From an uncultured Bacilli bacterium (GTDB lineage: Bacteria; Bacillota_I; Bacilli_A; RF39; UBA660): 64,000 bases of DNA. The stretch lies in contig CAKOWF010000001.1 in the NCBI GenBank assembly GCA_934122215.1, positions 9,361 to 73,360 on the forward strand, read 5' to 3'. Shown piece after piece: positions 18,541 to 26,028 of this stretch. Positions within the stretch are counted from its first letter, which is position 1. Every line of letters starts with the position of its first letter. Below the pieces are notes generated by a model that saw only the letters and a list, made by a program, of their open reading frames with translations, was not told the origin of the DNA and did no database searches. The position numbers and the translations under genes are program-made.

Positions 18541-18584
18541 AAAAAAAGAAAAAATACCATTTATTTATATCTTTTTAGGTATTT
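18541..18584 (-). terminator. Terminator after the LysM protein gene
   Basis: AAATACC (18552-18558) pairs with GGTATTT (18578-18584) around a 19-base loop, followed on the minus strand by TTTTC and a long T-run. Confidence 0.65.
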
Positions 18585-18594
18585 ATTTCCATAT

Positions 18595-19143
18595 TTATTT
18601 ACTATAATTTATATCTTCTGCTATTGTTGTTTTACTTCTATATTCATTTGGAATTATTATTTTTGTTCCTTCTTTTATATTATCAGGATTTTTTATATGA
18701 TTAATACTTATTATTTCTTTTACTAATTCATTTAAATCTAAATATTCTTTTATATCATCTGGATATTGTTCATAGTAATTACTTGCTATAGTTGATAAAC
18801 TATCACCATATTTTACTTCATAATTTGTATATATTTTATCATAACCTTGAAAAGTAGCTTTTTCCATAGCATTATTATATAGTTTAAGAGTACCTGTTGC
18901 TACTAATGCAGCAAATGCTGCAGATATTACTATTCTTTGTGGTGTCAATGTTTTTTTATTGTTTACTTTTGAACCTATTAATTTTTTTTGTTCTTGAACT
19001 GGTTTTTTATGAAATTCATAATTTTGTATATATGTTTCATATTGTTTTCTTTGCATTAATGGAAGATTTGAATTTTTTAACAATTCTTTATATTGTTTAA
19101 CTACTTCGTCAGGATGGATATTTATAGTTTCTAATTTTTCCAT
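18595..19143 (-). CDS. Single-pass membrane protein with an extracellular LysM domain
   Basis: 182 residues. A charged N-terminal part (1-65, with helix DEVVKQYKELLKNSNLPLM) should be cytoplasmic. One membrane segment at about 70-88 (IVISAAFAALVATGTLKLY) follows. Then a LysM domain at about 107-165 (YEVKYGDSLSTIASNYY ... INHIKNPDNIKEGTKIIIPN), with the GDSL and IKEGTKIIIP marks of peptidoglycan or chitin-type glycan binding. It probably tethers the membrane to the wall; no catalytic domain is present. TAGGTGATAAT precedes the ATG. It lies 34 bases after mtaB and ends at its own terminator. Confidence 0.85.
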   Translation of the reverse strand: MEKLETINIHPDEVVKQYKELLKNSNLPLMQRKQYETYIQNYEFHKKPVQEQKKLIGSKVNNKKTLTPQRIVISAAFAALVATGTLKLYNNAMEKATFQGYDKIYTNYEVKYGDSLSTIASNYYEQYPDDIKEYLDLNELVKEIISINHIKNPDNIKEGTKIIIPNEYRSKTTIAEDINYSK

Positions 19144-19176
19144 ATTATCACCTATTTATAACCTAACATTTTTATT

Positions 19177-20445
19177 TTATTTAGTCAATATACCTATGGC
19201 ATAAGGATATTCTACTTTACTAATTTTGACATTTTTACTATTATGATTCAATTCCTCATTGCTTTCTAATTTTACCATTATATAATTTCCTGTATGTCCT
19301 ATTAAATAGTTTTCTTTTTTTATTTCTGGAATAAATTCTAAGTTTTTTCCTATAAATTTTTCCATATATTCCTTTTCTAATTCATTAGATAATTCAATTA
19401 TCTTTTTTACTCTTTCTTTTTTTATTTCTTCTTTTATTTGATTTTCCATCATGTCTGCTTTAGTACCTTTTCTTCTTGAATATGGAAATACATGAACTTT
19501 TGAAAATTTTATTTCTTTTATATTTTTGATTGTTTCATTAAAATCTTCTTCTGTTTCATCAGGAAATCCTACTATTAAATCAGTTGTAATTGATATATCT
19601 GGTCTTATATTTCTAATAGTATTTATTTTATCTTTAAAATATTTAATATCATATTTTCTATTCATTAATTTTAATATTTTATCACAACCACTTTGTAATG
19701 GAATATGCATATGATCTACTAGTATTTTATTATTTTTAAGTACTTCCAAGAATTTTTCATCTAATTCTGTTATTTCTATTGAAGATATTCTAAGTCTTTC
19801 TAATCCATTTATTTTTAATATATCAAGTAGTAAATCAGCAAATTTATAGTTTTCATTTTCTTCTCCATAATGTCCAGTATGAATACCTGTTAATACTATT
19901 TCTTTATGTCCTTTTTTTATTAATTCTATTATTTCTGTTAATACATCTTCTCTTTTTTTACTTCTTACATTTCCTCTTGTATATGGAATTATGCAATAAC
20001 TACAAAAGTTATTACATCCATCTTGTATTTTAACAAAAGCTCTTGTCTTATTAAAATTGCCTAATTTCATTTCTTCAAAACAAGTATCCATTACATCTTT
20101 TATATCTATTATTTTTTCTTTATTTTGAACATATTTTCTTATATAATCAGCTATTAAGCTTTTTCCTACATTACCAATTAATATATCGGCATTATCATCT
20201 TCTTTTTTATTTTGTATCATACATCCTACAGCTACAACTATACTTCCTTCATTTTTTGCTCTATGAATTATTTTTTTGCTTTTATTGTCTGCTGTATTTG
20301 TTACTGTACATGTATTTACTATAATAACATCTGCATGTTCATTTTGATTTACTAATTTAAATCCTTCTTTTTGTAATTGTTCTTCTATAACATTACTTTC
20401 ATATGTATTTACCTTACAACCTAATGTATATATTTTAAATGTCAT
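19177..20445 (-). CDS. mtaB: tRNA t6A37 methylthiotransferase
   Basis: 422-residue radical-SAM methylthiotransferase. The N-terminal domain carries three Fe-S cysteines (LGCKVN, NTCTVTN, AVGCMIQ). The radical-SAM CxxxCxxC is CNNFCSYC near residue 147, and a TRAM-like C-terminal domain follows. The IYTLGCKVNTYES start and single TRAM distinguish MtaB from MiaB and RimO. It converts t6A37 of tRNAs reading ANN codons to ms2t6A. tcdA in the same window modifies the same residue differently. An AGAGGAGG precedes the ATG; the gene lies between the terminator of the upstream 243-residue protein and the LysM gene. Confidence 0.92.
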   Translation of the reverse strand: MTFKIYTLGCKVNTYESNVIEEQLQKEGFKLVNQNEHADVIIVNTCTVTNTADNKSKKIIHRAKNEGSIVVAVGCMIQNKKEDDNADILIGNVGKSLIADYIRKYVQNKEKIIDIKDVMDTCFEEMKLGNFNKTRAFVKIQDGCNNFCSYCIIPYTRGNVRSKKREDVLTEIIELIKKGHKEIVLTGIHTGHYGEENENYKFADLLLDILKINGLERLRISSIEITELDEKFLEVLKNNKILVDHMHIPLQSGCDKILKLMNRKYDIKYFKDKINTIRNIRPDISITTDLIVGFPDETEEDFNETIKNIKEIKFSKVHVFPYSRRKGTKADMMENQIKEEIKKERVKKIIELSNELEKEYMEKFIGKNLEFIPEIKKENYLIGHTGNYIMVKLESNEELNHNSKNVKISKVEYPYAIGILTK

Positions 20446-20460
20446 AATAACCTCCTCTAA

Positions 20461-20480
20461 GAAAAAAAGCCTTATGGCTT
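20461..20480 (-). terminator. Terminator after the 243-residue protein gene
   Basis: AAGCC pairs with GGCTT around TTAT, with a seven-base T-run after it on the minus strand. The hairpin overlaps the stop codon. Short stem, so read-through into mtaB is possible. Confidence 0.7.
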
Positions 20481-21210
20481 ATAAATTTTCTCTAAATTCC
20501 TTTAATGCTTGTAAGAAATCCTCATTCTTTTTTATTTCAGAACTTATTGGTTCCATATCTAAAGTTTGTTCTAAACTATCTATTTTTTTATTATCATTGA
20601 ATTCTTCTAAATAATCTTCTAATTTATAATTATTAATTTGTTTATCAAAATTTTCTAAATATTCATTAATATCTTCTTCTTTTTTGAATGAACTAACTTT
20701 TGGATAATCTAAATGTTCTTCCATTTTACCATATACAGGTGAAATAAAATCAGTATTTTTAAATTTCTTATCATATGCTGTTTCTGTTAATTCATTAGCA
20801 TTAGCTGCTTCTTTTATTTCATCAACTAAAATATCAATAGTTTTTTCTTCTTCAGGTTGATTCTTTTTTAAAGTTTTAACAAGTTCAGAATAACTAATTA
20901 TCGCTTTTTCTTCCTGTTCTTTCTCAAAATTAGCAACTACATCTACTGGTTTAGCTTCCAAATCTTTTTGCATTTTTTCGAGTACATCTTCTAACTCTTT
21001 TGTTTTATCATCTACTACTTCTACTTCTTCTTTTGGTTCTTTTCTCTCTTGAACCATATTACTTATAATTGAATCTATTTCTTTATCTTCTTTTCGTTTA
21101 GATTTAATAATAGTAAAAATAACAGTTAAAAGTATAACTAATAAAATTATGCATGAAACTATTAAAACTACTTCACCATTTATATTTATATTTAACAATA
21201 TATTTAACAT
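20479..21210 (-). CDS. Membrane-anchored acidic protein of unknown function
   Basis: 243 residues. A single N-terminal membrane helix (GEVVLIVSCIILLVILLTVIFTII, about residues 9-34) is followed by a highly charged Glu/Lys/Asp-rich tail, predicted mostly helical and probably cytoplasmic because KSKRK directly follows the helix. No domain recognised. Start: the ATG at 21210 is preferred because the GGAGTGA immediately upstream spaces correctly. That Shine-Dalgarno overlaps the rsmE stop codon, so the two genes are coupled. An upstream ATG at 21231 would place the Shine-Dalgarno inside the gene. Confidence 0.7.
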   Translation of the reverse strand: MLNILLNININGEVVLIVSCIILLVILLTVIFTIIKSKRKEDKEIDSIISNMVQERKEPKEEVEVVDDKTKELEDVLEKMQKDLEAKPVDVVANFEKEQEEKAIISYSELVKTLKKNQPEEEKTIDILVDEIKEAANANELTETAYDKKFKNTDFISPVYGKMEEHLDYPKVSSFKKEEDINEYLENFDKQINNYKLEDYLEEFNDNKKIDSLEQTLDMEPISSEIKKNEDFLQALKEFRENL

Positions 21211-21214
21211 ATTA

Positions 21215-21922
21215 TCACTCCATATATTCATAATTAATAATGCTCATTAGATATAATGGAACTGTTTCTACTCTCATTATTCTATTACCTAAAGATACTG
21301 GTATAAAACCATTATTTATTAATATTTCTTCTTCTTTAGGAGAAATACCACCTTCAGGACCTATCAACATATTAATTTTATCACAATTATAATTATTTTT
21401 AAATACCTTTTTTATAGTATTTTGTTTTTCTACAGTACTACATACCAAGTTTAAACCATTTAATTTTAAAGTATTAATTTTTTCAATTTTGTCTATTTTT
21501 GGAATAGTATTTCTATGAGATTGTTCACTTGCTTCCTTGACAATTCTATTCCATCTTTCTAGTTTTTTTAATTCTTTTTCATTTACTTTTACAATAGATC
21601 TTTCCATTATTACAGGTATTATTTCATTTACTCCAAGTTCAGTTGCTTTTTGTAAAATATAATCCATTTTTTGTTCTTTTAAAATAGGTATTAAAATTGT
21701 TACATAAGGCATTTTATCTTTAATTACATCTAATTCTTTAACTATTTTAATTTTTATATCATTTTCTATATTAGTAATTTCACAAAGATATGGTATTTCC
21801 TCATATACTACTTCTATATTATCATTATTTGTCATTCTCATAACTGTTTTAATATGATAATAATCGTCATTATTTAAAATAAAAGTATTATCTATTTTTT
21901 GTTTTGAAAAATATCTTTGCAA
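21215..21922 (-). CDS. rsmE: 16S rRNA (uracil1498-N3)-methyltransferase
   Basis: 235 residues. An N-terminal PUA-like domain (QRYFSKQKIDNTFILNNDDYYHIKTVMRM) precedes a SPOUT trefoil-knot methyltransferase domain, with LIGPEGGISPKEEEIL near 190 and LGNRIMRVETVPLY. It makes m3U1498 in the 30S decoding region. The start codon is TTG at 21922: RsmE proteins begin MQRYF, and GGTGA lies five bases upstream. A TATAAT at 21939-21944 is six bases before that GGTGA. UGA is its stop codon, evidence for the standard code. Confidence 0.93.
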   Translation of the reverse strand: MQRYFSKQKIDNTFILNNDDYYHIKTVMRMTNNDNIEVVYEEIPYLCEITNIENDIKIKIVKELDVIKDKMPYVTILIPILKEQKMDYILQKATELGVNEIIPVIMERSIVKVNEKELKKLERWNRIVKEASEQSHRNTIPKIDKIEKINTLKLNGLNLVCSTVEKQNTIKKVFKNNYNCDKINMLIGPEGGISPKEEEILINNGFIPVSLGNRIMRVETVPLYLMSIINYEYME

Positions 21923-21984
21923 TTTAATCACCAATTTAATTATATAATAATATTTGTTATTTTTAAAATAAAATCAATTAAAAT

Positions 21985-22018
21985 TTAAAAAACTTGTCAA
22001 TTATTTACAAGTTTTTTT
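21985..22018 (-). terminator. Terminator after the DUF2238-like gene
   Basis: AAAAACTTGT and ACAAGTTTTT form a strong stem around a nine-base loop, with T-run on the minus strand. It closes the operon containing miaA. Confidence 0.85.
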
Positions 22019-22561
22019 AAAGCAATATAGCATTGAGAACAATATTGATCCTAAAAATGCACATATCATATCTGTCATAGTATCAGTAACACCTGTAGTC
22101 AATACTCTTTGTGCATCTCCTCCTAATAATCCATCAGCAGTAAATTCAAAAAATTCCCATAAAGCTGCTACTGCAAGTGTTGAAAAGATGATAAATATTG
22201 TATCAGTTAATTTTGTTCTATTTTCTAGTTTAGTATTGTTTAATAAAGTTAAAGCAAATGTACTAGTTAATACTCCTGAACAATAATGAATAATATTATC
22301 ATAATTACCTATTAAATCATAAACTTTAAATGTTGATCCAATTAATTGTGCAAATATAATAAATAAAATATAAATCAATTCTGTAGTATCATCTATTTTT
22401 AATTTTAACAAATTGCGTGATATTCTAACTAAGAATAAAATTGGTATTATTGATAATAATACTAATATTTCTGATAAATTTAAATTATTAATATTTAATA
22501 TTAAATAAAGAAAAGAAAAAACACTTGTTAAAATAATTATTGATAAATTTACTTTTTTCAT
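22001..22561 (-). CDS. Small integral membrane protein, DUF2238/YjdF-like
   Basis: 186 residues with about five membrane segments. Conserved-looking polar marks lie between helices: NYDNIIHYCSGVL near 85, WEFFEF near 137, and VTDTMTDMICAFLG near 160. These resemble the H..G, WE..E and D...DM motifs of the DUF2238/YjdF family, function unknown. The start is the ATG at 22561, five bases after GGTGA, which lies in the last codons of miaA. Last gene of the metallopeptidase-miaA-DUF2238 operon. Confidence 0.55.
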   Translation of the reverse strand: MKKVNLSIIILTSVFSFLYLILNINNLNLSEILVLLSIIPILFLVRISRNLLKLKIDDTTELIYILFIIFAQLIGSTFKVYDLIGNYDNIIHYCSGVLTSTFALTLLNNTKLENRTKLTDTIFIIFSTLAVAALWEFFEFTADGLLGGDAQRVLTTGVTDTMTDMICAFLGSILFSMLYCFKKTCK

Positions 22562-22562
22562 A

Positions 22563-23441
22563 TTAATCACCTTCTATATATTTTTCCACATCATCTATTG
22601 TTTTATTAAAATTATCAAAATTTACATCAAACCATTTAACATTCAATTTATTATTAAACCATGTATATTGTCTTTTAGCATAATTTCGACTTCTTTTTTT
22701 TATTAATTCTATTGCTTCTTCCCTTGATATAATAGAATCAAAGTAAGCAAATAATTCTTTATAACCAATAGGTGTCATTACTGCCTTACTTCTTATACCA
22801 GTATTATATATCTTTTTTGCTTCTTTTTCTAGTCCATTTTCTATCATTATATCAACTCTTTTGTTGATCCTATCATATAATTTTTCTCTATCGGTAGTTA
22901 GTCCTATTATAAAAGCATCATATAATAAATTATTAGTAGTTTCTTTTTCACTCATTGGTTTATTATTATTTTGATAATAATTAAGTGCTCTTATAATTCT
23001 TTTTCTATTATTTTTGTGTATATTCGTATTTGGATCAATACTTATTAATTGTTGATATAATTCATCATTATTAAATTCTTCATATGAACTATCATTTTTT
23101 TCTTGTTCAAATTTATAATCATATAGTACTGCATTTATATACAAACCCGTTCCACCTACTATTATAGGTGTTTTGTTTTTTAACAAAATTTCTTCTATTT
23201 TTTTTCTGCAATCTTTCTGATAATCATACACAGTATAATCTTCATCTATATTTTTGATATCTATTAAATGATGAATTACACCTTCTTTTTCTTCTTCTGT
23301 CACTTTAGCTGTAGCTATATTTAAATCTTTATATACTTGTGTACTATCAGCGTTTATTACTTCGCCATTATATATTTTTGCTAATTCTATACTTAATTTA
23401 GTTTTTCCTACACCTGTAGGTCCTACAATTACTATTATCAT
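22563..23441 (-). CDS. miaA: tRNA dimethylallyltransferase
   Basis: 292-residue MiaA. Walker A GPTGVGKTKLS is near residue 6; DSTQVYKDLNIATAK and GGTGLYINAVLYDY are the family substrate-binding motifs. KRSRNYAKRQYTWFNNK is near the C-terminus. It transfers the dimethylallyl group to A37 of tRNAs reading UNN codons. Its ATG overlaps the upstream metallopeptidase stop as ATGA, so translation is coupled. hfq, its frequent neighbour, is absent. Confidence 0.96.
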   Translation of the reverse strand: MIIVIVGPTGVGKTKLSIELAKIYNGEVINADSTQVYKDLNIATAKVTEEEKEGVIHHLIDIKNIDEDYTVYDYQKDCRKKIEEILLKNKTPIIVGGTGLYINAVLYDYKFEQEKNDSSYEEFNNDELYQQLISIDPNTNIHKNNRKRIIRALNYYQNNNKPMSEKETTNNLLYDAFIIGLTTDREKLYDRINKRVDIMIENGLEKEAKKIYNTGIRSKAVMTPIGYKELFAYFDSIISREEAIELIKKRSRNYAKRQYTWFNNKLNVKWFDVNFDNFNKTIDDVEKYIEGD

Positions 23442-24460
23442 TTTACCTTACCTTCATAATTATATATTGAATTTTTAATAATATTTAATGTTTCATTAAT
23501 CATCTCTTCATCTACATTAATTCCAACTTTATCTAAAATGTCTTCTATTGATAATTGTGAATATTTACCATTAATATTATCATTTAAATCAATCATATCT
23601 TCTATTTTAGAATATTCTAAAGCATAATATGCTAAAAAAGTACCAATAATATATTTATAATCTCTAGTTGCTAGATTTACCATTTTTCTAATACTATCCT
23701 TTTGGTTATTTAGTTTATTAATTTCATCAAATTTATTTAAGACTACAGCACATCTATTTTCAAATTTATCATCTTCTATTCTTATTATATTTTTTAAATC
23801 ATTAATAGTATTTTCACTTATATTTCCTAGATTTTCATAAGCAAGTAATATTGTACTATACATATAAAATGAATAATTACAGTTTAATAAATTAATAATT
23901 CTTATATTTATATCTAATTCTTCTACTGGAACATTTTCTTCTTGTAAATATTTTGTAGCTATTTTTTCAAAATAAATTGCTATAAATTCTGTTAAAAATT
24001 CATATTGAAATGATTTATTACAACCTATTTTATTTTGTGTATAATGAGAAAATTCATGAATTAATAATACAACGTCATCATAATTAAATTTCCTATAAAT
24101 ATCAATAGTTTTATTATTTATAACACCATTATAGTAAACACTGCAACAACTATTTCCACTTTTTTCATAATCAAAATTTAATTTACCACTATTAATTAAT
24201 TCATCATATTCATTTAAATAATTGGGATTAATTTTTTCTATTATTTTTCTTGCTAATAAATAAACATCATTAAATGATAGATTATTTTCATATGATTTAG
24301 ATGATACTTTTTTTATGTTTTTTAAAGTAAAATCATATATCATATAACTTAATCTCCATATAGGAATTAAATTATTTACAAACAATTTATCTTTTTTATT
24401 AAGTTCTAAGAAAATATCATTTAGATAATTATTTAATCTTTTATACATTTCATCAGTCAT
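23438..24460 (-). CDS. Putative gluzincin zinc metallopeptidase
   Basis: 340 residues, no signal peptide. The zinc site HEFSHYTQN lies near residue 135 and a downstream FLTEFIAIYFE about 25 residues later can supply the third ligand, the arrangement of gluzincins such as the M3 oligopeptidases. The helix-rich remainder and the C-terminal four-helix stretch also suit an M3-like cleft, but the protein is much shorter than PepF/PepB (about 560-600 residues). Substrate unknown; intracellular peptide trimming is a guess. Promoter TGATATAAT lies right after the queA terminator, and GGTGA starts six bases after it. Overlaps miaA by four bases. Confidence 0.65.
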   Translation of the reverse strand: MTDEMYKRLNNYLNDIFLELNKKDKLFVNNLIPIWRLSYMIYDFTLKNIKKVSSKSYENNLSFNDVYLLARKIIEKINPNYLNEYDELINSGKLNFDYEKSGNSCCSVYYNGVINNKTIDIYRKFNYDDVVLLIHEFSHYTQNKIGCNKSFQYEFLTEFIAIYFEKIATKYLQEENVPVEELDINIRIINLLNCNYSFYMYSTILLAYENLGNISENTINDLKNIIRIEDDKFENRCAVVLNKFDEINKLNNQKDSIRKMVNLATRDYKYIIGTFLAYYALEYSKIEDMIDLNDNINGKYSQLSIEDILDKVGINVDEEMINETLNIIKNSIYNYEGKVK

Positions 24461-24477
24461 ACAAATTCACCTAATTA

Positions 24478-24486
24478 ATTATATCA
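24478..24486 (-). promoter_or_regulatory. Extended -10 promoter of the metallopeptidase-miaA operon
   Basis: TG-A-TATAAT on the minus strand, directly abutting the T-tract of the queA terminator. Six bases later comes the GGTGA Shine-Dalgarno (24467-24471). Confidence 0.75.
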
Positions 24487-24507
24487 AAAAAAGACTAAAA
24501 AGTCTTT
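24486..24507 (-). terminator. Terminator after queA
   Basis: AAAGACT pairs with AGTCTTT around AAAA, then seven Ts on the minus strand. It includes the queA stop codon. Confidence 0.85.
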
Positions 24508-25531
24508 ATTTAATAAACATAGAATCTCCAAATGAGAAAAATCTATATTTTTTATTAACTGCTTCTTTATATGCCTTCATTACATTTTCTTTTCCAGCAA
24601 AGGCACTTATCAACATAATTAAAGTTGATTTAGGTAAATGAAAGTTAGTTATTTGAGCATTTATTGCCTTAAATTCAAATCCAGGATATATAAATATATC
24701 TGTATTGCCACTACATTCTTTAAATTCACCATATTTGTGTATTATTGTTTCTAATGTTCTAGTTGATGTAGTTCCAACACTTATAATTCTTCTATTTTCT
24801 TTTTTAGCTTTATTTAATATATCAGCTGTTTCTTTAGTCATTTGATAAAATTCTGTATGCATTTTATGTTTTGTTACATCTTCTACATTTACAGGTCTAA
24901 ATGTACCTAATCCTACATGTAGAGTAATTGGAGCAATTATGATACCTTTTTCTTTAATTTTATCTAATAATTCTTCTGTAAAATGTAATCCAGCCGTTGG
25001 TGCAGCAGCACTACCTAAGTTTTTAGCATATACTGTTTGATATCTATCTTTATTTTCTAGTTTTTCATGAATATAAGGAGGTAATGGCATCTCACCTAAT
25101 TTATCTAAAATTTCATATAAAATTCCATCATAAATTAGTTTTACATGAGTTATTCCCTCATCCATTATTTTTGTTACTTTTGCTTTTAAAAGACCATTTC
25201 CAAATGATACAATAGTACCTTCTTTTAATCTTTTTTGAGGTCTTGATAAAGTTTCATAGATATTATCTCCTAAATCTTTTAATAATAATAATTCTATTAC
25301 AGCATTTGTTTCTTCCTTGTTTCCAATTAATCTAGCTGGTATTACCTTAGTATCGTTTATAACCAAAACATCACCTTTATTTAGATAATTAATTATTTCA
25401 TGAAATTCAGTATGTTCTATTTCACCTGTTTTTCTATCCAATACTAATAATCTTGAAGCTGTTCTATCTTTTAATGGAGTTTGAGCAATTAATTCTTCTG
25501 GTAATTCATAATCAAAATCTTCTGTTTTCAT
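24506..25531 (-). CDS. queA: SAM:tRNA ribosyltransferase-isomerase (queuosine synthesis)
   Basis: 341-residue QueA. The start [22 protein letters not shown], the middle [19 protein letters not shown] near 175, [10 protein letters not shown], and the end [17 protein letters not shown] are diagnostic. It turns preQ1 in tRNA into epoxyqueuosine using the ribosyl group of SAM. The usual partner tgt is not adjacent, and ruvAB, normally directly upstream in Firmicutes, is separated from it by a giant prepilin-like gene and a frameshifted gene. The start overlaps the end of that frameshifted gene by four bases. Confidence 0.96.
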   Translation of the reverse strand: MKTEDFDYELPEELIAQTPLKDRTASRLLVLDRKTGEIEHTEFHEIINYLNKGDVLVINDTKVIPARLIGNKEETNAVIELLLLKDLGDNIYETLSRPQKRLKEGTIVSFGNGLLKAKVTKIMDEGITHVKLIYDGILYEILDKLGEMPLPPYIHEKLENKDRYQTVYAKNLGSAAAPTAGLHFTEELLDKIKEKGIIIAPITLHVGLGTFRPVNVEDVTKHKMHTEFYQMTKETADILNKAKKENRRIISVGTTSTRTLETIIHKYGEFKECSGNTDIFIYPGFEFKAINAQITNFHLPKSTLIMLISAFAGKENVMKAYKEAVNKKYRFFSFGDSMFIK

Positions 25532-25979
25532 TTTATCTTCCTTTCACTTATTTCATAATAAATATTAATTTCTGACATATCAAATTTATTAATTATTTTA
25601 TAGATTAATAATTGTTTTAAAACTTCTATATTTATTTTATCAATTTTATCTTTATAATATAAAATAATATCTATACAATCAGAAATATTTTCTAAATTTT
25701 CTATTAAATTTTTTGATATAGATTGACTAAATCTCATAAGAATAACGAATTTATTATAACACACATTATCTAATTTTTTTATTTTTTTAATATTATTTAT
25801 TATATATTCATTAGGAACATTGTTTGTTAAATTTTTTAAATTATATACTTCATAAAAATAATTTACTAAATAAATATAATATTTATCATTTTTAATTCTT
25901 CTTCATTTTCTATTTTTTTAAATATTTCTAATATTTTTAAATGTACATTAATGAATTCAACTACTTTTTCTATAAACAT
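25528..25979 (-). pseudogene. Small gene split by a one-base frameshift in an A-run
   Basis: From the ATG at 25979 a 37-codon frame (MFIEKVVEFINVHLKILEI...) hits TAG at 25866. The adjacent frame is open from the same place to 25528 and continues as KNDKYYIYLVNYFYEVYN ... MRFSQSISKNLIENL ... [10 protein letters not shown]. Adding one A to the AAAAA run at 25889-25893 joins both into one helical protein of about 150 residues with matching composition. No family recognised. A TGATATAAT extended -10 (25991-25999) sits only about 12 bases upstream of the ATG, so the transcript would be nearly leaderless. The stop overlaps queA by four bases. Real mutation, programmed slippage or a base-call error are all possible. 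Confidence 0.7.
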
Positions 25980-25990
25980 ACATCTTTACA

Positions 25991-25999
25991 ATTATATCA
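25991..25999 (-). promoter_or_regulatory. Extended -10 promoter of the frameshifted gene and queA
   Basis: TG-A-TATAAT, directly after the terminator of the giant prepilin-like gene. It is the nearest visible promoter for queA. Confidence 0.65.
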
Positions 26000-26000
26000 T

Positions 26001-26028
26001 AAAAGAAAAAGAATAGAAATTCTATTCT
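26001..26028 (-). terminator. Terminator after the giant prepilin-like gene
   Basis: GAATAGAA and TTCTATTC form the stem, followed on the minus strand by TTTTTCTTTT. Confidence 0.75.

Noticed and set aside
21215..21922. Mollicutes-type code with TGA as Trp
   Set aside because: rsmE, the metallopeptidase and the response regulator end with TGA at proper family lengths or overlaps, and Trp positions in conserved motifs are TGG.
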